NCBI GenBank assembly: GCA_002049455.2 | Contig: KV918908.1 | Location: forward strand, 1 to 64,000 | DNA length: 64,000 nt | Reading direction: 5' to 3' | From: Porphyra umbilicalis | Lineage: Eukaryota > Rhodophyta > Bangiophyceae > Bangiales > Bangiaceae | Shown: positions 31,270 to 39,899 of the stretch, in pieces | Layout of the letters: every line of letters starts with the position of its first letter | How positions within the stretch are numbered: the stretch's first letter is position 1 | Translations under genes and position numbers: made by a program | The notes under the pieces: model-generated | What the model was told of the DNA's origin: nothing | What the model saw: only the letters and a program-made list of their open reading frames with translations | The model's database searches: none

Positions 31270-31764
31270 GCCCGACGGCGGGTCGCCGCCGCCGCCGCCG
31301 CCACCGCCGCCACCGCCAACGCCGCCGCCGCCGCCGCCGCCCCCGCCGCCGCCCCCGTCCCCGCCGCCGCCCCCGCCGCCGCCCCCACCTTCGCCGCCGC
31401 CCCCATCGCCGCCGCCCCCGCCGCCGCCCGCACCGCCACCGCCGCCCCCGCCGCCGTCGCCGCTGCCGCCTTCGCAGCCGCCGGTGCAGCCGCCACCACA
31501 GCTGCTTCCTCCGCCGCCGTTGACCGCCACCGACGCCGCCCACTGCGCTTGGGCGGCGTCGAGGCTGTCGGCGAGTGCAGGTGCGGCGGCGGGAGGCCAG
31601 GCGACGGCTGCACAGCGGCAGCCACCGAGGGGGTCGGCACGGAGGTGGCACGCAGCGGCAGCGGGCCGCCGCTGTCGTCGCCGCCGCCGCCGCCGCCGCC
31701 GCTGCCCCCGCCGCTGCCCCCGCCGCCACCGCTGCCACCACCGCCACGGCCAACGCCGCCCCTG

Positions 31765-31795
<31 letters not shown>

Positions 31796-31887
31796 TGCCC
31801 CCGCCGCTGCCCCCGCCGCCACCGCTGCCACCACCGCCACGGCCAACGCCGCCCCTGCCGCCCCCGCCGCCGCCGCCGCTGCCCCCG

Positions 31888-31918
<31 letters not shown>

Positions 31919-32010
31919 TGCCCCCGCCGCTGCCCCCGCCGCCACCGCTGCCACCACCGCCACGGCCAACGCCGCCCCTGCCGCCACCGCCGCCGCCGCC
32001 GCTGCCCCCG

Positions 32011-32041
<31 letters not shown>

Positions 32042-32331
32042 TGCCCCCGCCGCCACCGCCGCCACCACTGCCATGGCCGCCGCCGCCGCCGCCGCCGCCC
32101 CCGCCACCGCCGACGCCGCCGCCGCCGCCCCCGCCACCGCTGACGCCGCCGCCGCCGCCGCCGCCGCCCCCGCCACCGCCGTCGCCGCCGCCGCCGCCCC
32201 CGCCACCGCTGACGCCGCCGCCGCCGCCGCCGCCGCCGCTGCCCCCGCCGCTGCCCCCGCCGCCACCGCTGCCACCACCGCCACGGCCAACGCCGCCCCT
32301 GCCGCCACCGCCGCCGCCGCCGCTGCCCCCG

Positions 32332-32362
<31 letters not shown>

Positions 32363-32471
32363 TGCCCCCGCCGCCACCGCCGCCACCACTGCCATGGCCG
32401 CCGCCGCCGCCGCCGCCGCCCCCGCCACCGCCGACGCCGCCGCCGCCGCCCCCGCCACCGCTGACGCCGCT

Positions 32472-32507
<36 letters not shown>

Positions 32508-32560
32508 CCCGCCGCCGCGGCCGCCGCCGCCGCCGCCTTTGCCGCCGTCGCTGCTGCCGC
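31270..32560. repeat. CCG-rich minisatellite array
   Basis: CCG/CCA/CTG triplets with a larger unit (CCGCTGCCCCCGCCGCTGCC, then ACGGCCAACGCCGCCCCTGC) recurring near 31,715, 31,800, 31,918 and 32,236. A block of about 320 bp appears to be duplicated. All forward frames give polyproline, polyalanine or polyarginine, so this is not treated as a gene. Confidence 0.8.
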
Positions 32561-32869
32561 CGTCACAGCCGCCGCCGCAGCTGCTGCCGTCGCCTTCGCC
32601 GCACATGGCGCACTTGGCCGCCAGCGACGCCGCCCACTGCGCTTGCGGAGTCCAGCTGGCGGCGAGCGCACGTGCGGCGGCGCGAGGGTACGCAGCGCCC
32701 GCGCCGCGGCGGCGGAGCGGCTCCAGGCGACCAGGCTTCAGGGATTGCTGGCGGTGGCGGCTCGGGAGCGCGGGCGGGGCAGGATTGCGGGTAGCAGCAG
32801 CGTGGGCAGGGCGGCCTGCGGTGGGGAGGCTTTCGTGCGAAGAGCCGCAAGATGATTGCGCGTGCGAGC

Positions 32870-33960
32870 TTCGCAAGATCTTGTGGCTCGACACGCTGCC
32901 CATAGACCGCATTAATAAACTTGCTTCTGCCGTTATCGCTCGTCACAAAAATCCCGCACAAACAATTCATTGCCACATAAGGTGCTGACGATGACACAGT
33001 CCAATGACATGGCGTCACTCAAAGAAGATACGCCAGTCACGAACGTGTGGATGGTCATGCGATCCCTCACATGACGACAACGACCAATCAAAACACCTGT
33101 ATCTATTATCGATGCAAGGCTTTCAACCACGTGTTTGATGAATAACAACTGTCAGTAACCCCATTGGTTATCGTGGCTCTCGAAAGTTCTTGTCCGACAG
33201 TTGACGGTCGCCAGCAGCTCACGTGACTACTTACACAACTTCAAGAACCAACCACACCACTGGTATGTACCATACATAGCAAGACTTGGCCCCCCGTCAA
33301 TTTCAATGAACATGTCTAAGCCGTTCCATTGGTTGTCGCGGCGCTGTTTCAATGCCCACAGAGGGCGAACGACAGAAAATCACGCGGTCCCCGACGTACA
33401 CTTATGAAGAACCAACAAGAACACGTGCATACATCTGACACTGCACAGCTCTGAACCGTGTGGTTGTTTAACAGCAATTCTGCACACCCCATTGGTTGCT
33501 GTCGCGCAGTTTGTATGACGCCGTCGAGTGGATGGCTGCGAATGAGATCTACGGCGGCGACAGCGGGACCCTCACAGAGCGGGGGGGAGGCGGTTTGTCA
33601 TCCGAAGATCGCTCCCTGGGGGGGCGATCAGATGGGGCGATCTGTGGTGAACGATCCCGCATTGAGTAGGGCGTCAGCGTACGGGTGGCGCGGTTCTTCG
33701 GACAAGCATTCCTTTCTCTTGCAATACATTCCGCACTTTATTGAACACGAACTCACGAAGATGAGAAGAAGTGTACATGTCCACGCTTGAAACCAGTCAT
33801 AGAGACGGCGGATTCGGGTGACTCTGCGAGCCCAATACAAAGGCGATGGAATGTCCCCACTGATGCATCCAACCTGAGTCGCGGAGGGCTTTCTGGTGCT
33901 GCCCAGGTGGTCTCTGCCGGGCAGTGGCCGTGACCGTCACCCACGGCACCCCAGGCAGAC
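32870..33960. promoter_or_regulatory. AT-richer region upstream of the H3 gene with repeated CCATTGGTT boxes
   Basis: Composition drops sharply in GC compared with its flanks. CCATTGGTT (an inverted CCAAT box) occurs near 33162, 33330 and 33493, about 165 bp apart and each within similar surroundings (GTTATCGTGG, GTTGTCGCGG, GTTGCTGTCG). A forward GACCAATCA lies near 33083. CCAAT boxes are common in histone promoters. The spacing suggests degenerate tandem copies of one upstream element. No gene is supported here. Confidence 0.45.
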
Positions 33961-33970
33961 CCACTCCAGG

Positions 33971-33976
33971 TATATA
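33971..33976 (+). promoter_or_regulatory. TATA box of the H3 gene
   Basis: TATATA in GGTATATAGAGGAG, about 340 bp upstream of the H3 start codon, in an otherwise GC-rich context. Transcription would begin near 34,000 and give a C-rich leader. Confidence 0.5.
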
Positions 33977-34314
33977 GAGGAGCCCATCCCAGCCATCTCC
34001 TCTCGGCGTCATCCGGCAGCATCGTCCCTTCTGCCCATCCCCTTCCCCATCCCCGCCCCGCCAACCTCCACTGGCGGTGCGGCCTGTCCCCGCCTCGCCG
34101 GCTGTGTTCTGGGGTTGACCTGTCCCCCCTGGCACCCTGCCCCCTTCCCCCCCCCGCGCCCCCAGCCTCTACCGTTGGTGGGACCTGGCCCGGCCGCGCT
34201 GACTGTTGTCTGGCGTGGACCTGCCCCCCCCCTCACCCCGCCTCAACTCCCCTCCTCCTGCCCCCCCGCTCCTCCCCCACCCGTGGCGGCTACCACACCT
34301 GCGCCCCGCCAGCC

Positions 34315-34728
34315 ATGGCGCGGACGAAGCAGACGGCGCGGCGGTCCACTGGCGGCAAGGCCCCGGCTTCTCTGGCCAGGGCCGCCGCCAGGCGGGCGAC
34401 CAAGTCCAAGGCCGGTGGCAAGGCCGCAGTCAAGCGCCGTTACCGGCCTGGGACGGTCGCCCTGCGGGACATCCGCAAATTCCAGCGGTCGGGGGAGCTG
34501 CTTATCAGCAAGCTCCCCTTCCAGCGGCTGGTGCGCGAGATTGCGCAGGAGTACACCAACTCTCCTCGCTTTTCGGCGTCAGCTGTACTGGCGCTTCAGG
34601 AGGCGTCCGAGGCCTACCTGGTGGGCCTCTTCCAGGACGCTCAACTGTGCGCCATCCACGGAAAGCGTGTGACTGTCATGACCAAGGACATTCAGCTTGC
34701 CCGCCGCATCCGTGGCGAGCGGGCGTAG
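34315..34728 (+). CDS. Divergent histone H3 carried inside a Harbinger element
   Basis: 137 codons, no intron. The N-terminus [17 protein letters not shown] and the fold ([20 protein letters not shown], then [28 protein letters not shown] and [14 protein letters not shown]) identify H3. K4, S10, T11 and K14 are kept. K9 is Arg; the AARKS site is AARRA, so K27 is Arg and S28 is Ala; K56 is Arg (FQRSGE); the DFKTD loop is EYTNS, so K79 is lost. The K18-K23 stretch is altered, and the tail before RYRPG is rewritten ([12 protein letters not shown]), leaving K36 ambiguous. Loop 1 is not lengthened, so it is not a typical CENP-A. Length is one residue over canonical H3. The C-terminus ends exactly at GERA. 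It lies between the convergent transposase and Myb genes. No metazoan-type histone 3' stem-loop is seen. Confidence 0.95.
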   Translation: MARTKQTARRSTGGKAPASLARAAARRATKSKAGGKAAVKRRYRPGTVALRDIRKFQRSGELLISKLPFQRLVREIAQEYTNSPRFSASAVLALQEASEAYLVGLFQDAQLCAIHGKRVTVMTKDIQLARRIRGERA

Positions 34729-35202
34729 CTTTTGCGTTGTGGGAACATGTTTGCATTGAGTTTACTACATTCATTTACTTCTTTGGGAGACGTGGTGCTC
34801 GAGTGGGATGGAGTCCAAGTAAGACGTGGGACGTAGGTGCAAAAAAAAAAGAAACATCCGGAGAAGCCGCGGCCCTCGCACCCGCGTCGCCACCCACGGG
34901 AGGCAAAGGGAGAACCACCGCCGGCGCGTCGTGCCGTCGGCGCCGTCGGCGGCAGCCACCAGCGCGTGCAGCCCCGCGGCGGCGGCGGTGGCGGCGGCGG
35001 CCGACGGGCGGCGGCCGTGTGGGGTGCGGGGACTGCGGCACGAGACGCCGTGGAGTGGCCACGGGCACGCCACCGCCGCTTGCGCCGCCGCCGCCGCCGC
35101 CCACGCCACCGCCGCCAACGGCAGTATGGCCGCAGGGACCCGCCGCTCTTGCGGCCAAAGCCCCCCCGCCAAAAGCGTTGGCGACGCGCCGCCCGTGCCG
35201 CC

Positions 35203-35935
35203 GCGGCCGCCATTGCCGACGCGCAGGGGCGGGTGCCGCGCCACGATGCGGCAGCGGCGGTGGCAAAGACCCCCCCCCCCCCCCCCCCGCCAACCCCCCC
35301 GCCGCGCCGCCGCGGCCGCCATTGCCGACGCGCAGGGGCGGGCGCCGCGCCACGATGCGGCAGCGGCGGTGGCAAAGACCCCCCCCCCCCCCCCCTCCGC
35401 CAACCCCCCCGCCGTGCCGCCGCGGCCGCCAGTGCCGACGCGCAGGGGCGCGCGCTGCGCCACGGTGCGGCAGCGGCGGTGGCAGAGACCCCCCCCCCCC
35501 CCCCCCCGCCAACCCCCCGCCGTGCCGCCGCGGCCGCCAGTGCCGACGCGCAGGGGCGCGCGCTGCGCCACGGTGCGGCAGCGGCGGTGGCAGAGACCCC
35601 CCCCCCCCCCCCCCCGCCAACCCCCCCGCCGTGCCGCCGCGGCCGCCATTGCCAGCGCGCGGGCGCCGCGCCACGGTGCGGCAGCGGCGGAGGCAAAGAA
35701 TCCCCCCCCCCCCCCGCCGCCAACCCCCCCGCCGTGCCGCCGCGGCCGCCATTGCCGACGCGCAGGGGCGGGCGCCGCGCCACGATGCGGCAGCGGCGGT
35801 GGCAAAGACCCCCCCCCCCCCCCCCCCCGCCAACCCCCCCGCCGTGCCGCCGCGGCCGCCTGTGCCGACGCGCAGGGGCGCGCGCTGCGCCACGGTGCGG
35901 CAGCGGAGGTGGCAGAGACCCCCCTTCCCCCGATC
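35203..35935. repeat. Tandem array of about 120-bp units separated by poly-C runs
   Basis: About seven units, each with GCCGCGGCCGCCATTGCCGA, GCGCAGGGGCG, CACGATGCGGCAGCGGCGGT and GGCAAAGAC followed by 13 to 20 C and CGCCAACCCCCC. Units alternate between two subtypes (GCCATTG/GGCAAAG and GCCAGTG/GGCAGAG). The poly-C lengths differ between units. Open frames on both strands are compositional. Confidence 0.85.
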
Positions 35936-36720
35936 CCCGCCACCCCCCCCCCCCAATCAGCCCGCGGCCCTTCCCGTCGCCGTCGGCCGCACACGGCACC
36001 GACCGCCCGCCGCCGTCGTCCCCGCCGCGCTTCGCCGCCAACAGCGTCGGCGGCGCGCTGCCCGTGTCGCCGCCGCCAGCGTGTTCGTTGCGTCACCGGG
36101 CGCGATAACGCCGCGCCGCGGCCGCAGCAGCGGCGGCGAGGGTAGAAAGCTCTGCTGCGCCGCGCTCGCGCCGCACTGGCCGCCCGGCAGCGGTCGGCGC
36201 AGCGGGCGCGCCGCGCCGCCAGTGCCGGCCCACGACCCCCGCCGCTGGCGGTGCGGCAGATCGTTGTGGGAGGGGCGGCCTTCGCGCGGGGCTGATCCCC
36301 ATGCGGGAAAGCGAACATCCCCCGCGCCCTCTCGTTCCATTTGAGCGGTGGCGTTGAGATACGAAGCACGGACAGCAAGACATGTGCATGTATTTGCGCC
36401 ACAAAAGTTGAGAACGCGAGACGGGGTCTTACGGGGGCTGTACAGTCAGTCACGCGACCTATAATTTGAACATGCCCACATACTCCAAAAACAACACCGA
36501 TTTCGGCAGAACTGTTTTTATTTTATTGTCCCACTGTCATGCTGGCCGAGAACATTCGATGAAATGTACTCGGCGCTCACCGCTCGCCCGTGTTCGCTTG
36601 CGGCTCCGAACTCGGGCCTGCGGCGACGTGCGAACGGGCGGCCCACACCGGGCAGCATCGCTCGCCCGCGTCTACCGCTGCCCGCCTGTTGCCCCCCGCC
36701 GTCGCCCGCGGGCTAGCGCC

Positions 36721-37840
36721 GCGGTCCCCTCGCCCGCGGCTGTTGGTGCCCGCGGTTGCCCCCGCGCTTGCGCCGCCGTCTGCGCGCTCGCGGCTGTCGC
36801 CGCGTGCCGTCGCCCCGGCGCTGGCGCCGCGGTCCCCTCGCCAACGGCTGTTGCTGCCCGCGGTTGCCTCTGCGCTGGCGCCGCGGTCCCCTCGCCCGCG
36901 GCTTTTCGTGCCCGCGGTTGCCCCCGCGTTTGCGCTGGCGCTTGCTCGCTCGCGGCTGTCGCCGTGTGCCGTCGCCCCGGCGCTGGCGCCGCGGTCCCCT
37001 CGCCCGCGGCTGTTGGTGCCCGCGGTTGCCCCCGCGCTTGCGCCGCCGTCTGCGCGCTCGCGGCTGTCGCCGCGTGCCGTCGCCCCGGCGCTGGCGCCGC
37101 GGTCCCCTCGCCAACGGCTGTTGCTGCCCGCGGTTGCCTCTGCGCTGGCGCCGCGGTCCCCTCGCCCGCGGCTTTTCGTGCCCGCGGTTGCCCCCGCGTT
37201 TGCGCTGGCGCTTGCTCGCTCGCGGCTGTCGCCGTGTGCCGTCGCCCCGGCGCTGGCGCCGCGGTCCCCTCGCCCGCGGCTGTTGGTGCCCGCGGTTGCC
37301 CCCGCGCTTGCGCCGCCGTCTGCGCGCTCGCGGCTGTCGCCGCGTGCCGTCGCCCCGGCGCTGGCGCCGCGGTCCCCTCGCCCGCGGCTGTTGCTGCCCG
37401 CGGTTGCCACTGCGCTGGCGCCGCGGTCCCCTCGCCCGCGGCTTTTCGTGCCCGCGGTTGCCCCCGCGTTTGCGCTGGCGTTTGCTCGCTCGCGGCTGTC
37501 GCCGTGTGCCGTCGCCCCGGCGCTGGCGCCTCGGTCCCCTCGCCCGCGGCTGTTGGTGCCCGCGGTTGCCCCCGCGCTTGCGCCGCCGTCTGCGCGCTCG
37601 CGGCTGTCGCCGCGTGCCGTCGCCCCGGCGCTGGCGCCGCGGTCCCCTCGCCCGCGGCTGTTGCTGCCCGCGGTTGCCACTGCGCTGGCGCCGCGGTCCC
37701 CTCGCCCGCGGCTTTTCGTGCCCGCGGTTGCCCCCGCGCTTGCGCTGGCGTTTGCTCGCTCGCGGCTGTCGCCGCGTGCCGTCGCCCCGGCGCTGGCGCC
37801 GAGGTCCCCTCGCCCGCGGCTGTTGCTGCCCGCGGTTGGG
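36721..37840. repeat. 270-bp tandem array, just over four copies
   Basis: GCGGTCCCCTCGCCCGCGGC recurs at 36721, 36991, 37261 and, with one change, 37531, an exact 270-bp period. Each unit is built from 108 + 54 + 108 bp subunits that all begin with GGTCCCCTCG and contain GCCCGCGGTTGCC. 270 is divisible by three, and long frames stay open on both strands. The frames encode Ala/Arg/Pro-rich repeats without a known domain. Confidence 0.9.
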
Positions 37841-37876
37841 CCGCAAGGTCGTCTGTGTGCACCGAGAAAGACATAA

Positions 37877-37920
37877 GTGTAGGAAAAAAAAAATCCCGAA
37901 GAGGGATAAAAAAAACCTTT
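37877..37920 (-). terminator. T-rich hairpin motif after the Myb-like gene stop
   Basis: On the coding strand: AAAGG, eight T, A, TCCC-TCTTC-GGGA, ten T, CCTACAC. It matches the motif that follows the transposase stop at 31014-31056, in opposite orientation, and lies about 60 bp after the Myb-like stop codon. Confidence 0.45.
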
Positions 37921-37979
37921 CGTTGTCACCGAGCTGCTGCTACATGTCACTAAGCACAAAGCAATACACAGTCGCTACG

Positions 37980-39626
37980 CTACTCAGTGTCCGTGGTGGT
38001 GGTCGTCGTCGTGTCAGACTCGCTACTTTGGTCAAGGCCGCGGGTTGTATCCAGCTGCTTGCTGAGAGCCGCAGAAGCGGCGCGCTGCTTCGCGGCTTGC
38101 GACTTGCGGCCACGCTGGTTGTCGCCCCCCCTGCTGCCGCGCGCCGGCGGCGCCGCCGGCGACTTCGCCCCCGCCGCCAGAGCCGTTGCAGCAGCAGTAT
38201 CTGCTGCCACACGCGCCGCCGGTGGGTCCTCCCCCGGCGGCGCGTTAGCTCCGGCGGCAGAGCCGGCCGCCGGCGGCGCCGACGACGACGCATCAGCCGC
38301 GAGAGTGGTGACTTCCATGGCGGCCACGCCGTCGCCAACTTCCACAACATGGATCTTCTTGGCAGCACTGCGCGCCGGCGGCGCAGGCGTGGGAGCCGGT
38401 GCAGGGGGCGCCGCCAGGCCAGCAGCTTGCATCATCTTGAGCATAACAGCCTGCCGGTACTGTGCCGCCTCGGGCGTGTGACGCATCGAGGGAGAGTCAA
38501 AAAAGCAAAGCGCAGTGCGCTCTTGCTGCGCAACGGTCAACTTGTCCACCGCCGCCGTGCTCGCCTTGACCTGCTTCTCCATTCCAGCGTCCTCCGACCG
38601 CATCAGCTTGGCGGCCTTGATGCCGCCCGGGCGGCTCTGATACCCCTTGTTGCGCGAGTTCGGGCTGCTCGTGCTCCCGCTCTCGCCGTCCTCGTCTGAA
38701 GAGTCGCCCACGTCCACACTCGCGTCGTCCGCCGTGTTGGCCGCGCCGCTGAACTTGTCAGATGTGCGCAAAACGCGCCAGCACCCCACCCACTTGCAAT
38801 GCGCCAGTTTGGCTTTGCGTTTGGCCGTCTTGCCCTTGCGCTTGTCCTTCTCCCGGTCGCTGCGGATGGACTCGTAGATGTCCAGCGAGCAGTACCGCGC
38901 GACCGCACCGCTGATAATGTCCTCCTCCGTCAGGTTCCCGGTAGTTTGCATGTTTTTGACGGCCAGGTAGTGAGAAGTAAACGAGCTCACCCCCTTCCGG
39001 ATCTTCTTGAACTGCTTCTCCAACGCACTGACGTTGCGCTTGACGCGCAGGGGCCCCTTCTTGGTCATCAGGTCCGTCCACTTCTCGTGCACAGCCGCCC
39101 ACAGCTGGTTCTTGGAGCGACCAGTGGCGCTCACAGGGTCCTCGCTCACCTCCAGGTAGGCCCTACACAGCGGCACGCGGTCCTCGTCCGTCCATCCCAG
39201 GCTGGAGCCCATGGACTTGGGGAGGTTGTAGTTCACTGCTGGAACGGCGACGTCAGGTAGAGAGGGGCCTGCTGGGGAGGCTGGGGGGGAGCAGGCACCA
39301 GCACAAACGTCGAGGGGGGCGGGGCTTGGTGGCCGCCTACCACGTACAGAGGGTGGCGAGCTGCCTCCTGCGGCGTCGGCTGCGGCGTCGGCTGCGGGGC
39401 TGGGTGGCTCCCGACCACGTACAGAGGTTGGCGCGCTGGCTCCTGCGGCGTCGGCTGCAGCGAGGGCTGCGGCGGCGCGGGCAACAACATCAACGGCAAA
39501 GGCGTGCTCTGCGGCTGCCCCGTCGTCAACGCCCACTGGTACGCGAGCCCGCCGTGTGGCTTGGCGGGTGACTCGCCGCTCCAGAGCGCCGGACGGTGGC
39601 ACACCGGGTACGGCGGTGGCCGCCAC
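37980..39626 (-). CDS. Harbinger Myb/SANT-like partner protein
   Basis: 548-codon frame. The recognisable domain starts near the Met of MGSSLGWTDEDRVPLCRAYL (about 39,210). It continues with helix-rich blocks (KNQLWAAVHEKWTDLM, RNVSALEKQFKKIRKG, NLTEEDIISGAVARYCSL) and CKWVGCWRVLRTSDKF, then an acidic Ser-rich linker and a C-terminal block (TALCFFDSPSMRHTPEAAQY). This is the accessory DNA-binding protein of plant-type Harbinger elements. It faces the transposase, as in the 4-9 kb copy. The N-terminus is uncertain. In the annotated frame it is Ala/Pro-rich, but the overlapping frame 39,233-40,024 is Pro/Gln-rich with a repeated PLYVVG motif and could be the true upstream exon, spliced near TTCCAGCAG at about 39,233-39,240. 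Confidence 0.8.
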   Translation of the reverse strand: MAATAVPGVPPSGALERRVTRQATRRARVPVGVDDGAAAEHAFAVDVVARAAAALAAADAAGASAPTSVRGREPPSPAADAAADAAGGSSPPSVRGRRPPSPAPLDVCAGACSPPASPAGPSLPDVAVPAVNYNLPKSMGSSLGWTDEDRVPLCRAYLEVSEDPVSATGRSKNQLWAAVHEKWTDLMTKKGPLRVKRNVSALEKQFKKIRKGVSSFTSHYLAVKNMQTTGNLTEEDIISGAVARYCSLDIYESIRSDREKDKRKGKTAKRKAKLAHCKWVGCWRVLRTSDKFSGAANTADDASVDVGDSSDEDGESGSTSSPNSRNKGYQSRPGGIKAAKLMRSEDAGMEKQVKASTAAVDKLTVAQQERTALCFFDSPSMRHTPEAAQYRQAVMLKMMQAAGLAAPPAPAPTPAPPARSAAKKIHVVEVGDGVAAMEVTTLAADASSSAPPAAGSAAGANAPPGEDPPAARVAADTAAATALAAGAKSPAAPPARGSRGGDNQRGRKSQAAKQRAASAALSKQLDTTRGLDQSSESDTTTTTTTDTE

Positions 39627-39899
39627 GCGGAAGACCAGCTACCGGTGGGGTCGTACCCACCGGTTGGCCACGGCTCGCCCGCGCTCGCGTACCCGTGGGT
39701 GAACGAGGACGGGGGTGGCGGCGGCCAAACGCCGTACGAACGCCGGTGATCGTCGACCGGTGGCTCCGGCGGCCAGCACCTTGGGTCCTCAAACGGGCCC
39801 GCCGGTCGTCGCGGGGGGCTCCAGCGAGGGGATCCGTGTCCGGGACCCGCCAGTCGTCGCGGAGGGCTGCACCGTCGAGGGCCCCGTGGGGCGCCCGTT

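Noticed and set aside
31101-32988. 600-codon polyproline / polyglycine frames
   Set aside because: Produced by CCG/CGG triplet arrays, open in several frames and on both strands.
34315-34728. H3 as a centromeric CENP-A
   Set aside because: Loop 1 has canonical length and the [10 protein letters not shown]-terminus is conserved, both unlike most CENP-A proteins; not fully excluded.
34206-36344. 712-codon frame overlapping the H3 gene
   Set aside because: Compositional frame running through the 120-bp array; the H3 frame is the one with a conserved product.
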